The notes under the pieces: model-generated
What the model saw: only the letters and a program-made list of their open reading frames with translations
Database searches by the model: none
What the model was told of the DNA's origin: nothing
Part shown: positions 11,096 to 22,800 of the stretch, one piece after another
Layout: each line of letters opens with the position of its first letter
Numbering within the stretch: position 1 is the stretch's first letter
Origin: Epiperipatus broadwayi
Lineage: Eukaryota; Onychophora; Udeonychophora; Euonychophora; Peripatidae
Length of the DNA: 64,000 nucleotides
NCBI GenBank assembly: GCA_028023455.1
Contig: JAQFVV010000013.1
Location: forward strand, 1,798,001-1,862,000
Direction: 5' to 3'
Position numbers and translations under genes: made by a program

Positions 11096-11099
11096 TCAA

Positions 11100-11945
11100 A
11101 TTTCTAATGCTTCCTGAGCAATAAACCATTCAATTATTTTCCTTTTTTTTGTTTCTATTCATGCATTCTTCATCTCAGCTCTACCATATCACATCCAAGT
11201 ATCAGCACAAAAATTTAGATTACCTCATGAATCTCTATACTTATATTACATAATTAAGACTTTTTAATTATACTACTTTCTCACAAGATAAAAATTGGTT
11301 TTTATTTATTTTTAATCCCTGGCAGAAGGTTGAATAATCAATCATTGCACTTATCACCTGACCTAAAAGTATCAAATGGCTGAATTATCATACTTGTGAG
11401 TTTTATTATGCTAATCTCAGGCAAGATATGTATAGTGACAATTATCAGCAATGATCTACTTTTAAAATCAAAAAACGTTCAACCTTTTCCATGCATATTT
11501 TACATTTTCTTGTTGAATTATTTTATATGACTTGTACATAATAATTTAAGGGAAGGTTTTTATTATACAATATGTTAATAGTAAGAAGTCAAAATTGCAA
11601 ACAAATGGAAAAACTTAAAAAAATCGGAAAAAGTATTGCCTAATATTTTTACTGTTACTCAAAAGAGTGGCAACTCGTACAAACTGAGTTTAAATTATAT
11701 CAGGGTAAAATTTACATTTTTTTTTCTGGAGATTCAATGAGTGATTCATAGCTAACTTATCTGGCTAATTAGTATTGATTCATAACAGGGTATCTGACTA
11801 TTTTTAACTAGAAGGCAAAACAAGGCTGGAAAAACACTCTATTACCACCCAATGACTGACAATTGCAATAATGCTTTATTGCTTCTCTGAGAAACTTCTG
11901 TAGGAGTCTTTCCCTCCACAGTGGATTATTTAAAGATTGTTTTAT
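11100..11945 (+). repeat. family K repeat, copy 1 (about 850 bp)
   Basis: It aligns with the reverse complement of about 14500-15300 along its whole length. Shared landmarks in order are ATGCTTCCTGAGCAATAAACC, TTTTCCATGCAT, AGAGTGGCAACTCGTACAAACT, GGCAAAACAAGGCT and AATGCTTTATTG. No open frame or terminal repeats were recognised, so it may be a non-coding part of a larger element. Confidence 0.75.
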
Positions 11946-12834
11946 TTTTACTGTTGATAAATTTAAACCTTTTAAAATAAGATGTATCGATATTTTATTT
12001 AAAATAAAATTTTTACAATGACATAATTTTACAGTTTATTAAAAGTTTCATGTTTATATAAACAATCTGTTTTTTTTCTATATAAAAAAAGAACATTATT
12101 AATAAATAGAAGGTTCCATATCTATGATTATGATGTCATTTTGTATGTTTACAGGTTGTGTATTTTTATTTGCTGTTAATTTATTTATTCGGAGAATTCG
12201 TAAAAAAGAAAGCCTTTATTCTTTGTTGGATAGCATTATTACAGAAATTCAATTGAAATATTCAATTTTTTTCTTAAACACTCGGATGCATGAGCTAGTA
12301 GTAGAGTTTGGCCTTAACTGTTGGAAATTGACATTATTCGTTGTTGTAAACTATGCTATTCTGATGTTATTGATTTTTATACAACACATAGATTGATTAT
12401 TACTCATTGTTTAGACAGAAAAAACACTATGAAGAAACATAACACTCTGATGCTCAAAGATTGTATTATAGTTAAAGGTCTGGAGAAAGAGTTCTTATTA
12501 TATGAGCACTTACTGTATACAGATGAAATATTAGTACGCTCTAAGATTAAAATGAGAGTTGAATTTAAAAAATAGGTCTTATTTCAATCACATTCTAAAG
12601 AAAATTAATATTTATTATTTAGAAGTTTTTACTGACCATGCTATATTTTAATGACTACTGAACTCTACCATTGAAATTTGAAAGTTCAGTGATGCCATGC
12701 TACTGACGCATGGAATTCTTGTAAGAAGTATATCATGGACAGAAAAAAATCTATTTTGGGGTTCACAGTAAAAAAGAATGACGACTGAGTTTTATGATGA
12801 TAATTATATTATTAGTGACTTTTTTCTTCTTGAC
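11946..12834 (+). other. AT-rich DNA with two short unrecognised frames
   Basis: Frames of 90 codons (12124-12396) and 84 codons (12321-12575) overlap. The first is hydrophobic at both ends and the second is charged. Neither shows a motif I recognise. They lie upstream of LINE family 2 and could be remains of its 5' part, but no endonuclease motif was seen. Confidence 0.3.
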
Positions 12835-14010
12835 AGAATAATAAATTGAATATGAAGCTTTATAATGAATATAGAGATTTGATAATGGAAGTTTAGTGAT
12901 CGACAAGAAGGTTTGAAAGTGATCGATGGATCAAAACAATAAAGGAGGTACAGGCATTCATTAAAACATGGTCACTTTAGATCCTTTCTTTGATGCATTG
13001 GAAGTAACATAAGAACTTAATAAACATTATTACAATTCTATTACATCCACAAGTGATACTCTTTTATAGAATGACGATGATCATTATCATCATAATACAA
13101 AAACTAAAATAATGACTTTTGATTATATACCCATTTTATCTACTCATTTAAATTTAAACAAAAATATCCAGCTTAGTGAAATCAAAATAATTCTTCATAA
13201 TCTTAAAAATGAAAAGGCTGCAAATCCTAATGAAATACTTGAAGAAGTTATCAAATATATGGTGAAACTATAAAAATATGTAAACTCGTGAGGTTGTGCC
13301 ACCTGATCTTAAGATACTTCTGTTGTTACATTTTTTTTAAAAATAAAAGAACTAGATAAGATTGCAATAGATATGAAATATCATATAATACTAAATCATC
13401 CATGCACTTTATTACTGTTACATAATGCTTTATTTGCCACCCTATTTTACAGTTTACAGTTTCGATCTCCACAGCAATCTTCTTCAGAAGTTTTATTATA
13501 CACTGCAGCAATGATATTTTCAAGGATTTTGTTGATTATATTGCTTCCAGTCATATATAAATTATTATCAGAAATGCAGTGTGGTTTTAGATAATCCAAA
13601 AGCACTACATACATGGTTTTTGTTGTCAGGCAAGTGCAAGAAAATGTTGTAACAAAAAGTGATTTATATATTGCTTTTACTGATTTGATCAAAGCATTCA
13701 ATTTAATTGATTGAATAGGTCTGTGCGTTATTTGAAATTGGATGACTGGCACCAAAATTTATTATATATCACACAGCTTTTACATGGGGAGAAGATTTGA
13801 AGCACTTTCAAAAAACTGATCTTACACAATATTGTATACTTGCTCATACAATCTATGTCTAGAAAAATTTTGGAGATAAATGCTAAATGTCTTCAATTGC
13901 TTCTATAAAAAATATAGTTCAGTTGATAATAGTATTCTCCAAGTGTATACAAATATTTTTATAAAGTATATTATCAACCTATTCTTCTTTATGCTTTGAT
14001 AAAATTATAA
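12835..14010 (+). pseudogene. decayed LINE family 2, RT region
   Basis: The plus-strand translation gives the linker LKNEKAANPNEI (13202-13238). It continues with an RT segment IFSRILLIILLPVI-YKLLSEMQCGFR (13510-13596) and AFTDLIKAFNLID (13674-13713). These match the usual order of a non-LTR ORF2 (linker, QCGFR, DLxKAFD). Stops and frameshifts are present throughout. A family E hammerhead-like motif sits inside it at 13453-13492, probably as an insertion. Confidence 0.75.
13453..13492 (-). ncRNA. hammerhead-like motif, family E (decayed)
   Basis: On the lower strand CTGAAGA (13481-13487) is followed by a GATTGC...GATC hairpin and GAAAC (13459-13463), then TGTA. There is one extra A between CTGAAGA and stem II, as in the other family E copies. 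This is a relic within LINE sequence. Confidence 0.35.
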
Positions 14011-14058
14011 AAAGATAAACCAAACTATCTTTCCTATTATTTTACAATGCTTATTTTA

Positions 14059-14331
14059 ATATATAAGGGATTTGAACTCAAACTTTCACACAACTCTCAA
14101 TTCTCCATGCCATCTCATATTGCGGACCCACCTGATCACACACATGTTGAAAAGATAAATAATCACCAATATATGTATTTCATGCTAAACCAGCAGTCAT
14201 CAGTTGGTCCATATTACTATCTCCACACATATATACAATCAGTGCTCAGCTTTATATTAAGATAGCCAATCTTCATACTTTAATGGACAGGCTTCAAACT
14301 ATTCCAACTATTAAAAATAATCAATTTTAAA
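14059..14331 (-). mobile_element. family B element, copy 2 (subfamily B2)
   Basis: It starts ATATAAGGGATTTGAACTCA and carries CACATGTTGAAAAGATAAATAAT, the hammerhead on the lower strand, and the GATAGCCAATCTTCATACTTTA block found in copies at 43546 and 58993. The right part ends within that block, so the copy is truncated relative to 58993-59552. Confidence 0.75.
14165..14208 (-). ncRNA. hammerhead ribozyme (type I fold), family B2
   Basis: On the lower strand: stem I ACCAA with TTGGT, core CTGATGA (14203-14197), stem II TGCT with AGCA (loop GGTTT, C-U mismatch at the core side), GAA, stem III ATAC with ATAT (one mismatch), and A as cleavage nucleotide. The core is complete. Stem III is weaker than in the 7659 copy. 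Confidence 0.65.
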
Positions 14332-14514
14332 TAAAATAAGCATTGCAAAAGTAATAGGAAAGATGATTTGCTTAAATTTTTTGAATATTTTTAATTGTTG
14401 GAAATATGTGTTAGTAATCAACAAAGTTGATTACTATTTTTTTTTTGATATTTTATAAATATTTAGATCATATTTTCCAAAAATGTTTATGCTGATTAAC
14501 AGTAAAGGTAAAAA

Positions 14515-15395
14515 AAAAAATTTAAATAGTTCATTTCTGGGCAAAGACTTCTCCAGATATCCTTCAGAGAAACAATAAAGCATTATTGTGATTATCAGTC
14601 ATGATGTGATGATAAATAGATTGGTTTTTAAGCCTTGTTTTGCCATCTAATTAAGAATAATCAGATACTCAATTATAAATCAATGTTAAATAGTTAGATA
14701 ACAACATGGGGGGGGGGTCATAAGGCAGAAAAAAATTTCAAGTTTATTTTGATAAAATTTGAACCCAGTTTGTATGAGTTGCCACTACTAGGCAGTAATT
14801 TTTTCTGATTCATCTCAGTTTTTTTTTAAAGCAAACGAAGTTATCTCCATTTGTTGGCAATCTTGACTCGTTATTGACAACATATTGTATATAAAAAAAT
14901 CTTTCCACAAATTATTGCATGCAAGTTATACAAAATAATTCAATAAAGTAATTTAAAAGATGCATGGAAAAAGCAAAACTATTTCTGATTTTAAAGGTAA
15001 ATTTTTGTACAGTTTAAATGATTGTTGATGATAACCAGTATACATATATATCTTACATGGCATTAGTGCAATAAAAATCACAAAAATGGAGATTCAGATG
15101 TTTGGTACCTCTAGGACACATGTGTTTTATTCTCAGGCAACGCAAGTATGGAGATCCAGGAGATGATCTGAGTTTCTGCACTTGTAGATGATTGTGATAT
15201 AGTTGAGCTGAGATGATGGATGCATGAATAAAGTAAAAAAAAAATCTTGGAAAATAATTGAATGGTTTATTGCTCAGGAAGCATAAAAAATGTAATCTCT
15301 GAGAAGTGACTAAATTAGAGTCATTATCCATGGAACTTGAGCTCCAAAGTCTAGCAGTCTACTCTTCACCAAACCATGTAGGACATATGACGTAA
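14515..15395 (-). repeat. family K repeat, copy 2
   Basis: It is the reverse-complement counterpart of 11100-11945. It extends further at its high-coordinate end, where CATGGAACTTGAGCTCCA...CCAAACCATGTAGGACATAT resembles 49626-49770. A run of nine G (14709-14717) interrupts it. The 92-codon frame at 15053-15331 on the lower strand lies inside the repeat and is not supported as a gene. Confidence 0.7.
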
Positions 15396-15451
15396 TAAAA
15401 TTTGATTATTGAATTTATATACTCTTTAAAAAATAATACAATTTGTCAAAC

Positions 15452-15583
15452 GTCAGTTGCCGAGAGGTCAGCGCAACTGCCCTGCAAGCAAGCAATTGCT
15501 TGCAGACGGTTGTCGCGGGTTCGCTTTCCAGCCGATGCTTTGACATATGGAAAATAATAATAATAATAATAATAATACAAAAC
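15452..15583 (+). repeat. tRNA-derived SINE with (AAT)n tail
   Basis: The head has a GCCGAGAGGTCAGCGC A-box region, a CTGCAAGCAA/TTGCTTGCAG hairpin in the anticodon and variable region, and a GGGTTCGCTTTCC B box. This gives a Leu/Ser-class long-variable-arm look. The tail reads GCTTTGACATATGG, then (AAT)n at 15554-15583. A second copy is at 16417. Confidence 0.7.
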
Positions 15584-16416
15584 AATTGCATATACAAAGC
15601 AAGTTTTGCTTAATAAGAGGGCAAATTAACCGAATCGATCTTTGCAAGCATATTGAACATTAAAAAGGTACTCCATGGTCTGTTCACGCTATCAGTTTCA
15701 ATAAATAAAAAATATATTACAAGACTTTAACCCGAATGATATTTTTCATGTCAATAATTACTTTTTAAATTTCTCACATAAAAATTTATTGTAATTAAGC
15801 AATTTTTCGTATTTTTCTTTTATTTCTAACAGCCATTGGAACTTATTACAAATTTTAATTTCCTCATTTTCATAGTAATTCAGTATTTATTTAAAAACAA
15901 AACAAAACATAAAACTTGTTTATTGAAAATTAAAAGCGCTAGTAAACAACAAACATAGATTTCCGCTAATGTCACCACAGATGACTCACGGGACGATGTC
16001 AAAAATCACATCCATCATCATGGTTTTAAATGTGATGTAGTTGTCATAAAATGAACGTTATTCACAACTAGCTTATGCAAATTATCATATTTTGTTAATG
16101 TTTATAACAATCGTAAATATGTAATAGCAAAAATATTTTATATACAATAATTCTTAGAAACATAACTGCAAAAGACATTAAACTTTTAAAATTTACGTAA
16201 TTAAATGAAGAAGATTATAAAACCAATAATAAATGAGATATATGCCTTCTTTAACAAATAATTATATATTCTACGATAAAGCAAGTCATCAGATGTTGTT
16301 TTCTACTTTTTTTTTTATTAATTTACAAATGCATATATAAATACAAAAGCGGCTTAACTTCGGCCATTAATTTTGTTTTTCGCAATTAGAATTGTTACAA
16401 TTATAAATCATTTAAA
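15584..16416. other. AT-rich DNA, nothing recognised
   Basis: No gene or repeat was recognised between the two SINE copies. Confidence 0.45.
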
Positions 16417-16513
16417 AGGTCGAGAGGTCTGCGCGACTGCCTTGCACTTGCAGGCAGTTGCCCGGGTTGCGGGTTCGCGTCCCGGCCGATGCTATGACAC
16501 TTAAAAAAAAAAC
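16417..16513 (+). repeat. tRNA-derived SINE, second copy
   Basis: GGTCGAGAGGTCTGCGCGACTGCC, then a TGCACTTGCA hairpin, the B box GGGTTCGCGTCCC and the tail CCGATGCTATGACAC ending in an A run. It is the same family as 15452-15583, with the same GTTCGC change in the B box (canonical GTTCGA). Confidence 0.7.
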
Positions 16514-16644
16514 TATTCATTTATTCCTGCTTTGCTATCTATTGTAAGTTTAATTATCAAGAAATGCTAAATGTAGGCTTATTAAATTCCTATCACATGA
16601 TCACCATTCTTTATGCTTACACAACCTGTTTACACAGAGGCAAA

Positions 16645-16897
16645 ACTCTCCGTACAGTAGTGCCACTCAGGGCAAGCCAGAGTAATCAATGGATGCAGTA
16701 AGGTTTGTGCATAAAATCCTTATCAAGTGCTTCCTCATCCAAGGCTCACCACAGATGAAATTTACAATCTAGAAACTAGTCTGGGGATATTGGATGAGTA
16801 GGTGCTAGGTAGGAATTTATACACAAACTTTCCTGCATCCATTGATTACTCTGGCTTGCACTGAGTGGCGCTACTGCATGGAGTTTTGCCTGTATAA
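16645..16897 (+). mobile_element. family C foldback, copy 2
   Basis: GGCAAAACTCTCCGTACAGTAG at the left and CTACTGCATGGAGTTTTGCC at the right are inverted arms, continuing inward through CAAGCCAGAGTAATCAATGGATGCA. The centre has GAAACTAGTCTGGGGATATTGG, the 3' half of the family hammerhead. The CTGATGA box has become CAGATGA, so this copy is probably inactive. Confidence 0.8.
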
Positions 16898-17046
16898 ATT
16901 CCTAGCAGTTGCTATCTTATTCATATCTCTAGACTAATTTCTGTGAAAAATTGTGAATGTATATCTAATACACACAAATTTACACTTTTCATCAAACAAC
17001 CGTCTTTTATTCTTGGCAGTACTACTAAGCTAAATCTGTGTTCAAA

Positions 17047-17082
17047 GCTCCTCATCTGAAGATCTCAAGCAAGAAGCTAGTC
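17047..17082 (+). repeat. short family C relic
   Basis: GCTCCTCATCTGAAGATC...AAGCTAGTCTG recalls the stem I and core region of family C, with both core boxes broken. It is too short to classify further. Confidence 0.35.
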
Positions 17083-17759
17083 TGAAAGTTTAAATGTAGA
17101 TTTAATAAGCACTACACTTAGCAGGTTTTTATTAGTTAAGCTTACAATAGGTGACAGAGTTAGGTGAAAGAAATCATCAGTTCTTGAAGAAATCTGGGGC
17201 CATGTGACTTTTTTGATACTATATCTTTTTAAAAACTGATACATAATACCTATCAAATATTTTCACAGTTCTTGATCCTAGAATGTACATCAGAGCTTTT
17301 AAAGAAAGTTGCTTTCACCAGACAACAATAGATACTAAATGAAAAGAAAGTTATTTTATTTTTTCATAAACAATTTGTATATTTCATATAGAGTGTAATA
17401 ATCAGCAGGTTCACAATATAAAAAATTAAGCTATTCTCAATAGATACACATATTATCTCACCTATAGATAGTTGTGGCTTGCAAGTTTAGTAGAATTCGA
17501 ATAGTTTATTTTTTGATTCATTAATCCACCTACTTTCATCTCTAGCTGGGCATCACTAGATTTAATGCAGAGCCAGAACTCAAGAAATAGAGTTGTGTAC
17601 AATCTTTTCCTTGGATTTATTTTCATGGGACAAATAAAATTTATTTTTATTATTAAAATATAAGGTTAGATTATACTCTTTTATAATCCATTCTTCATTA
17701 ATAATCCATACTTGTTATGCACTATATATCTCTCTTACATAACCTATATATGTATTATA

Positions 17760-18200
17760 TAAATGTGTTTTACCAGTTCTTACTTATGGATCTGAGACTT
17801 GGATACTTAATAGAAGAGCAATATGGAGATTTCAGACCACTCAAAGAAGTATGGAGAGATGCATATTGGAAGTAACAAGAAGAGATCGAAAACGCAATAT
17901 ATGGGTAAGAGAACAAACAGTGTTACTGACATCATTGAAAAAATTAAAAGACTGAAGTGGAGTTGGGCTGGACATATTGCTAGAAAAGATGATAATAGAT
18001 GGACAATTGAAATCTTAAATTGGATTCCAAGAGATTGTAAAAGACCCAAAAAAAGACCACATGTGAGATGGATAGATAAAATAAGAAAGTGTGCAGGGAT
18101 GATGTGGAGAAGAGAAGTTAAAGATCGGAAAAGATGGATTGAACTTGGAGAGACCTTCATCCTGCAGTGGATTGATAATGGTTGATGATGATGATGATAC
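17760..18200 (+). pseudogene. LINE family 1, 3' end of ORF2
   Basis: A 120-codon open frame (17823-18185) carries, after about residue 39, DIIEKIKRLKWSWAGHIARK, then DNRWT, a PRxCKRPKKRPHVRWID block and a GETFILQWIDNG end. The segment before it (17775-17930) encodes LTYGSETWILNRRAI and RRDRKRN in another frame, so one frameshift near 17915 splits the product. This is the usual post-RT C-terminus of the LINE represented at 9461-10390. A (TGATGA)n tail follows the stop at 18182-18199. The copy is strongly 5' truncated. Confidence 0.85.
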
Positions 18201-18930
18201 ATATTATACATGAGTTTAAATCATTTTATCTTTATTTACCTATCATAATGCATAGCAACTATAACTGAGTCTTAAGTTCTGAAGAATAATACATTGAACA
18301 TATCCAAATTAGGCATTAACTTGAAAGAAGGTAAGTTTTCTCAGCATAGTGAAAACTAAAATAAGATTATTTATATCGTTCATTCATAAATCTGATTGTC
18401 TCATGCACAAATTATATTACGGTTTTATTTATTATTCATTAAAACATAAAAATCAATTTATTAATTTATAATTTCAATTATGTATATATCTACAATGACA
18501 TAAACATGCATGGATACTCTAATTATTTAATATATGACAAATACATGCTTAAATGTCCCATTGTGAAGGGATTACAGTTTTATTCAATCATCCTGATCCA
18601 AGAAATGATCTGATAAACGATCACTAAAAAAGGTCAACTTCTTACAACCATAGTATATAAAATAGAAAGAAATCCCTTGTTCAAAGTTGCACATATTTGA
18701 TTTGTATAAATTCTATTATTCAGACTGATTTTTCAAACTTGTACTAATATATTACAATTGCAGATATAAAATAATTTTCATTATTATAAATTTCCTTATT
18801 CATTGGTTTAAAAATTAACTTAAAATGTCTATATAACCATTTGAATTCTCATTTTCGATTATCATAACTTTATCTTTCTTATTGCATTGCCAAATCCTTA
18901 TAATATTAATATCATTTATATTTTTTATTA
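18201..18930. other. AT-rich DNA, nothing recognised
   Basis: No gene or repeat structure was recognised. Confidence 0.45.
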
Positions 18931-19022
18931 CGATTGCCCCAGCAATCTTCTTTAGAACTTCTACTTAGAATAATAATTAGAAGTTCTGAAGAAGATTGCT
19001 GGGACAATCGAAACTGTCAATA
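18931..19022 (+). ncRNA. family E hairpin with hammerhead-like motif
   Basis: 18931-19010 is an inverted repeat whose arms are CGATTGCCCCAGCAATCTTC and GAAGATTGCTGGGACAATCG with AACTTCT/AGAAGTT inside. On the plus strand it reads CTGAAGA (18986-18992), one extra A, stem II GATTG with CAATC, then GAAAC-T-GTC (19010-19018). Every invariant core base is present, but the extra A and a weak stem I make activity doubtful. Confidence 0.5.
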
Positions 19023-19067
19023 ATGGATTGTAAAAAATAATAAAGAACATAAATAATATTAAATAGT

Positions 19068-19113
19068 TAAAATAAGAGTCATAGATCACATGACCCTATC
19101 TCTTAAGCTTGTA
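19068..19113 (+). repeat. 46-bp dispersed repeat, copy 1
   Basis: AAAATAAGAGTCATAGATCACATGACCC and TCTCTTAAGCTTGTAA are shared with 28565-28611, differing by a few bases. The origin is unknown. Confidence 0.6.
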
Positions 19114-21321
19114 AATAAATAATATTACTTTTCCATTATTCATATAAAAACATATAAACATAGACACACTTTAATTTACATCAGTAAGTAAAAACTAGAA
19201 AGTATATCAATTCACTTTTAAATTTTGTATTTATTTAATGGAAACTAATTTAGCATTTCCTTTTTTGATTTTATCAATATTTTAAAATAATAGTTTAATT
19301 CAATTTCGATTTCTTATTTTAAAAATACTATTTTTATTCATTTCTAAATTAATTTTAATAGTTAATATATAAATATATTTGCAAATTGTAATTCTTTTTC
19401 TGTTAAGAACAAACAAAATGAAGAAGCAATCGAAATGTATTTCTTTTTTTTACAAAATAATAAAAAAATATTATATTCAGATATTACATTTCTGAAATAT
19501 TATGCTTAGTTTTAAATTTTGATTTAAAAATAATTCATTTTTTCCCATATACAATACATCAACATATAACTATTTATTAATTCTAAAATAATAAAAAATA
19601 TTATGAATATTTTCATCTTATGGAAATTTATGCTTTGACTATAAAAAAATTTACACACCGATAATATATAAAGATAAATAAAGTAATATGATTGTGTGTG
19701 CATGGTTATAATTAGAAATAAAAGGACATTAAACCCACCCTAGAAAGTTAATATACATGATTCTAAAAATTATGCAAATATAAAAATGTAATTTAAAGAT
19801 AATAAAAATCACAGATTGCATTTCTCTTTGGGTTTATTTTAAGGTATGATTAGTTTGCGAACATTTATTACCTTAAAATATAGGCTGGATTTTATATTTC
19901 TTAATCAATAAGATTGTACTATTTATATCATGAATTTTTAACTATGCTTTTTTGTTAACCATTTGTATACAAATTTGTCTGAGATATGGCTATAACATTT
20001 TATTAAAACATGGAGATTTATTTCAGACTTTTATAAATATTGATAACATTTTTTGTGTTCCTTCATGTGGACATTATTCAAAGTACATGGTAACTTTTAA
20101 AATATTTCATAGAGGTATTTAATTTCTATAAGGCTGATATCACTTCAAATAAAATACACTTTTGAAAACATCTTAAAGCAACAGTTGAGAGATTTTTAAA
20201 GTTGATTATTCAAAAATTATTACTATTCAAAGCATAAATTTACTTTTAATATTGCTTAGTTCTTGACTATAATTATAGCATATAAAGTAAACTGATTCTT
20301 TTTTTTACAGTGGGTTAATTGTCATAGCAGTATAAATATGTAATAAATACGAGAATAAACAATAATAATAGTTTTACAACAAATCTGACTTTTTATGCAA
20401 TGTCAACAGGTAGGAGTTCCTAATTTTTCAAACAATGAACCATCTAGAATCAAACACATAATTAACATTACTCCAGTAATTAAAAAATAATTTTACTAAA
20501 GGGCCAAAGTTGTTTTTCTATTAGAATTTATTGTTTGTCGATTGATTAAAAAGTTTAAAAAATTATTTATACCTTTTTTTAAAATTTCTTTTCTCATCTA
20601 AGATAACATAATACTATAAATACTCAAAATACAATTGAATGTATTATTTTTCAAAAAAACTTTTTTTGATAAATACCAAAACATCTTTTGTTTTTGAAAA
20701 TAAAATGGTTACTTTTTAAAATTATATTAAAATTAAAATTTAGACTTATTTTAATAAAGTTTTATTTAAATTAAATAAATTTTGACAATTGTGCATGCAC
20801 TCATTCACACATATGTGGTAATTATGTCTAGCTAGTTACTATTTGTATTTTAGCATTATTATTTTTAAATTATTTAATTAATTAAAATTTGTTAAATTAA
20901 AACTGCTCTACTTATTAATGTTCTGGAATCTAATTTCAAATTAATAAAATAGCTATTTCCAATATATATATATATATAGTTAATTGCTTGGAAGATCATG
21001 TCATGTCTGAGTACTCTAAGGAAGGAGTGATCACAAGATTTTTTTCTAATTGAGAATTGATTCAGCTGAATTTATCACTCTATCACTGATTGACATTACT
21101 CAGGATGTAAATACAATACCAATTGATGGTGAAAAACCTTATAAGTATGGGGTTTTGCAATAATTCTAAACTTATTCCTTGATCTATCAATAACAATTTG
21201 TGGTGGATTTATTATAATGAGAAGTGGGTTTGTAACTTAAGAAATTTCTATGAATAACTTACTATGAATAAAAACATACATAATAAGTTATTTATTTATA
21301 TAGTGCCATGTTTTTAAACTG
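19114..21321. other. long AT-rich stretch, nothing recognised
   Basis: No frame above 60 codons and no structured repeat was seen apart from a short (TA)n at 20961-20979. Confidence 0.5.
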
Positions 21322-21771
21322 TAATAATAATTAAAGATCACTCCACTACACATGTGATTTATAGATTTAAACAATGAATACTCTTCTTTTCAAACACAAG
21401 ATAAAGTATTTTGAAAAGATAGAATGAATCCACTCTATCTTTTTAGCCTAAGTATATATGTGTAGGCTATTTAAATAACTAACTTGTTATATTAATATTT
21501 CTTCTAATAATGATGTATCATAAATTGTAAAAATTTTGCAAGTATCATTCATTAAAATATAGTAAAAGGAATTGAAAGTGATTATTCAATATTTTTGCAC
21601 TCTCATTTCCAAATTCTTAAGATTTGCCTTTACATACATGTTTAAGTTAAAAAGATAGAGTGGATTCACTCTAACTTTTCAAAAGATTTTATCTTGTGTT
21701 TGGAAAAAAGAGTATTCATTAAGTGTTTGAATTTATAAAGCGCATGTGTAGTGGAGTGATTTCTAATTATT
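21322..21771. mobile_element. 450-bp foldback element, family G
   Basis: Arms of about 120 bp (21322-21443 and 21650-21771) are inverted complements with scattered differences. Outer landmarks are GATCACTCCACTACACATG and CATGTGTAGTGGAGTGAT, inner landmarks AAAAGATAGA and CCACTCTATCTTTTT. The 206-bp loop has no frame. It is a long-TIR non-autonomous element; the superfamily is unknown. Confidence 0.8.
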
Positions 21772-22800
21772 ATTATAAATAAATAAAAAACTTAATTTAT
21801 AGTTGGTGATATTTTACTATTAGTTTATTCTTTTTTAAAACTTAATTATAAAGTTTTGTATATCTGTGTATTTAAAATTAAAAATAATTTTTAAAAAATT
21901 GAAATAAACAACTCACTATAAATAAAATTGAAATAAATTGAGCTACTACTGAATCTCACTGCACTCATTAAAATACCTATCCAACAGCCAATCAGATGTC
22001 ATGATAGCCATCTAAATGACAATCAAACCTAAACACACAACAAAGATTTTACAAGAAAAGGGCGGCCACCCTTCTCTCAACTTTTCTTTCTATATATCTA
22101 AGCCAGTCATAAATATTTGCATATGCAAAAGTTAGTTAAAGATGATTAAACATTATGTAAATATACAATACTAGGTATCCCTGTGCAATAATTTTAATTG
22201 CTCTGGGCTCACGAATAGCAAAGGTTATACAGTAATAAAAAATTGATTATTTAACATTTATGAGAGAAAAAATGTCCTATATTTAATTTGAAGTTTAATT
22301 TAAAATGATAAAAATGTAGCAATGTTGAAGCTATGAAAAAAATTTACAGTATATGATGTTGTCTGTGATGGTTTGTTCATGATTAAGTTTTCCCTATATA
22401 GTGGTACTTTTCACTTCAATTTTTAAAAACATTGAATAACTCTGAAACATCCTGTGTAAAAGTGCTCATGTAAAAAACAAAGTACTATTAGATAAAATCA
22501 TGCTCAATGAAGTAGCTGCTATTCCAGTCCATTTATTTATTTATTTATTAATTATTATTTATTTATTTATTTATTAAATGTTTATTCATTACTTAAACTA
22601 ACTTTTTGAATTAATGCAAATTGCTTTTAGCTTCTATCCAGACCATCTATACAAAAGCATTTTTGTGACCTTAAATTGAGTACTGATTTTAAAATGGCAT
22701 TTGCAGTTAAACATTGATCAAATTATCTTTATGTACAATATCTTGTGAATTAAAAAGTTGTAACAACTCAGAAAAGTCAAAGACCACTATTTTTCTCTTT
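21772..22800. other. AT-rich DNA, nothing recognised
   Basis: Only a (TTTA)n-type microsatellite (22531-22575) stands out. Confidence 0.45.

Larger units (their letters stand above)
14021..14369. repeat. 38-bp inverted repeat flanking a family B element
   Basis: The sequence 14029-14058 (CTTTCCTATT then ATTTTACAATGCTTATTTTA) pairs with 14332-14362 with few mismatches. Pairing continues less well to 14021 and 14369. The B element 14059-14331 forms the loop, so the insertion appears to sit within or beside a palindrome. Confidence 0.7.

Noticed and set aside
12124-12575. Possible two-exon host gene or endonuclease domain
   Set aside because: No motif, no splice evidence and low-complexity composition; kept only as unrecognised frames.
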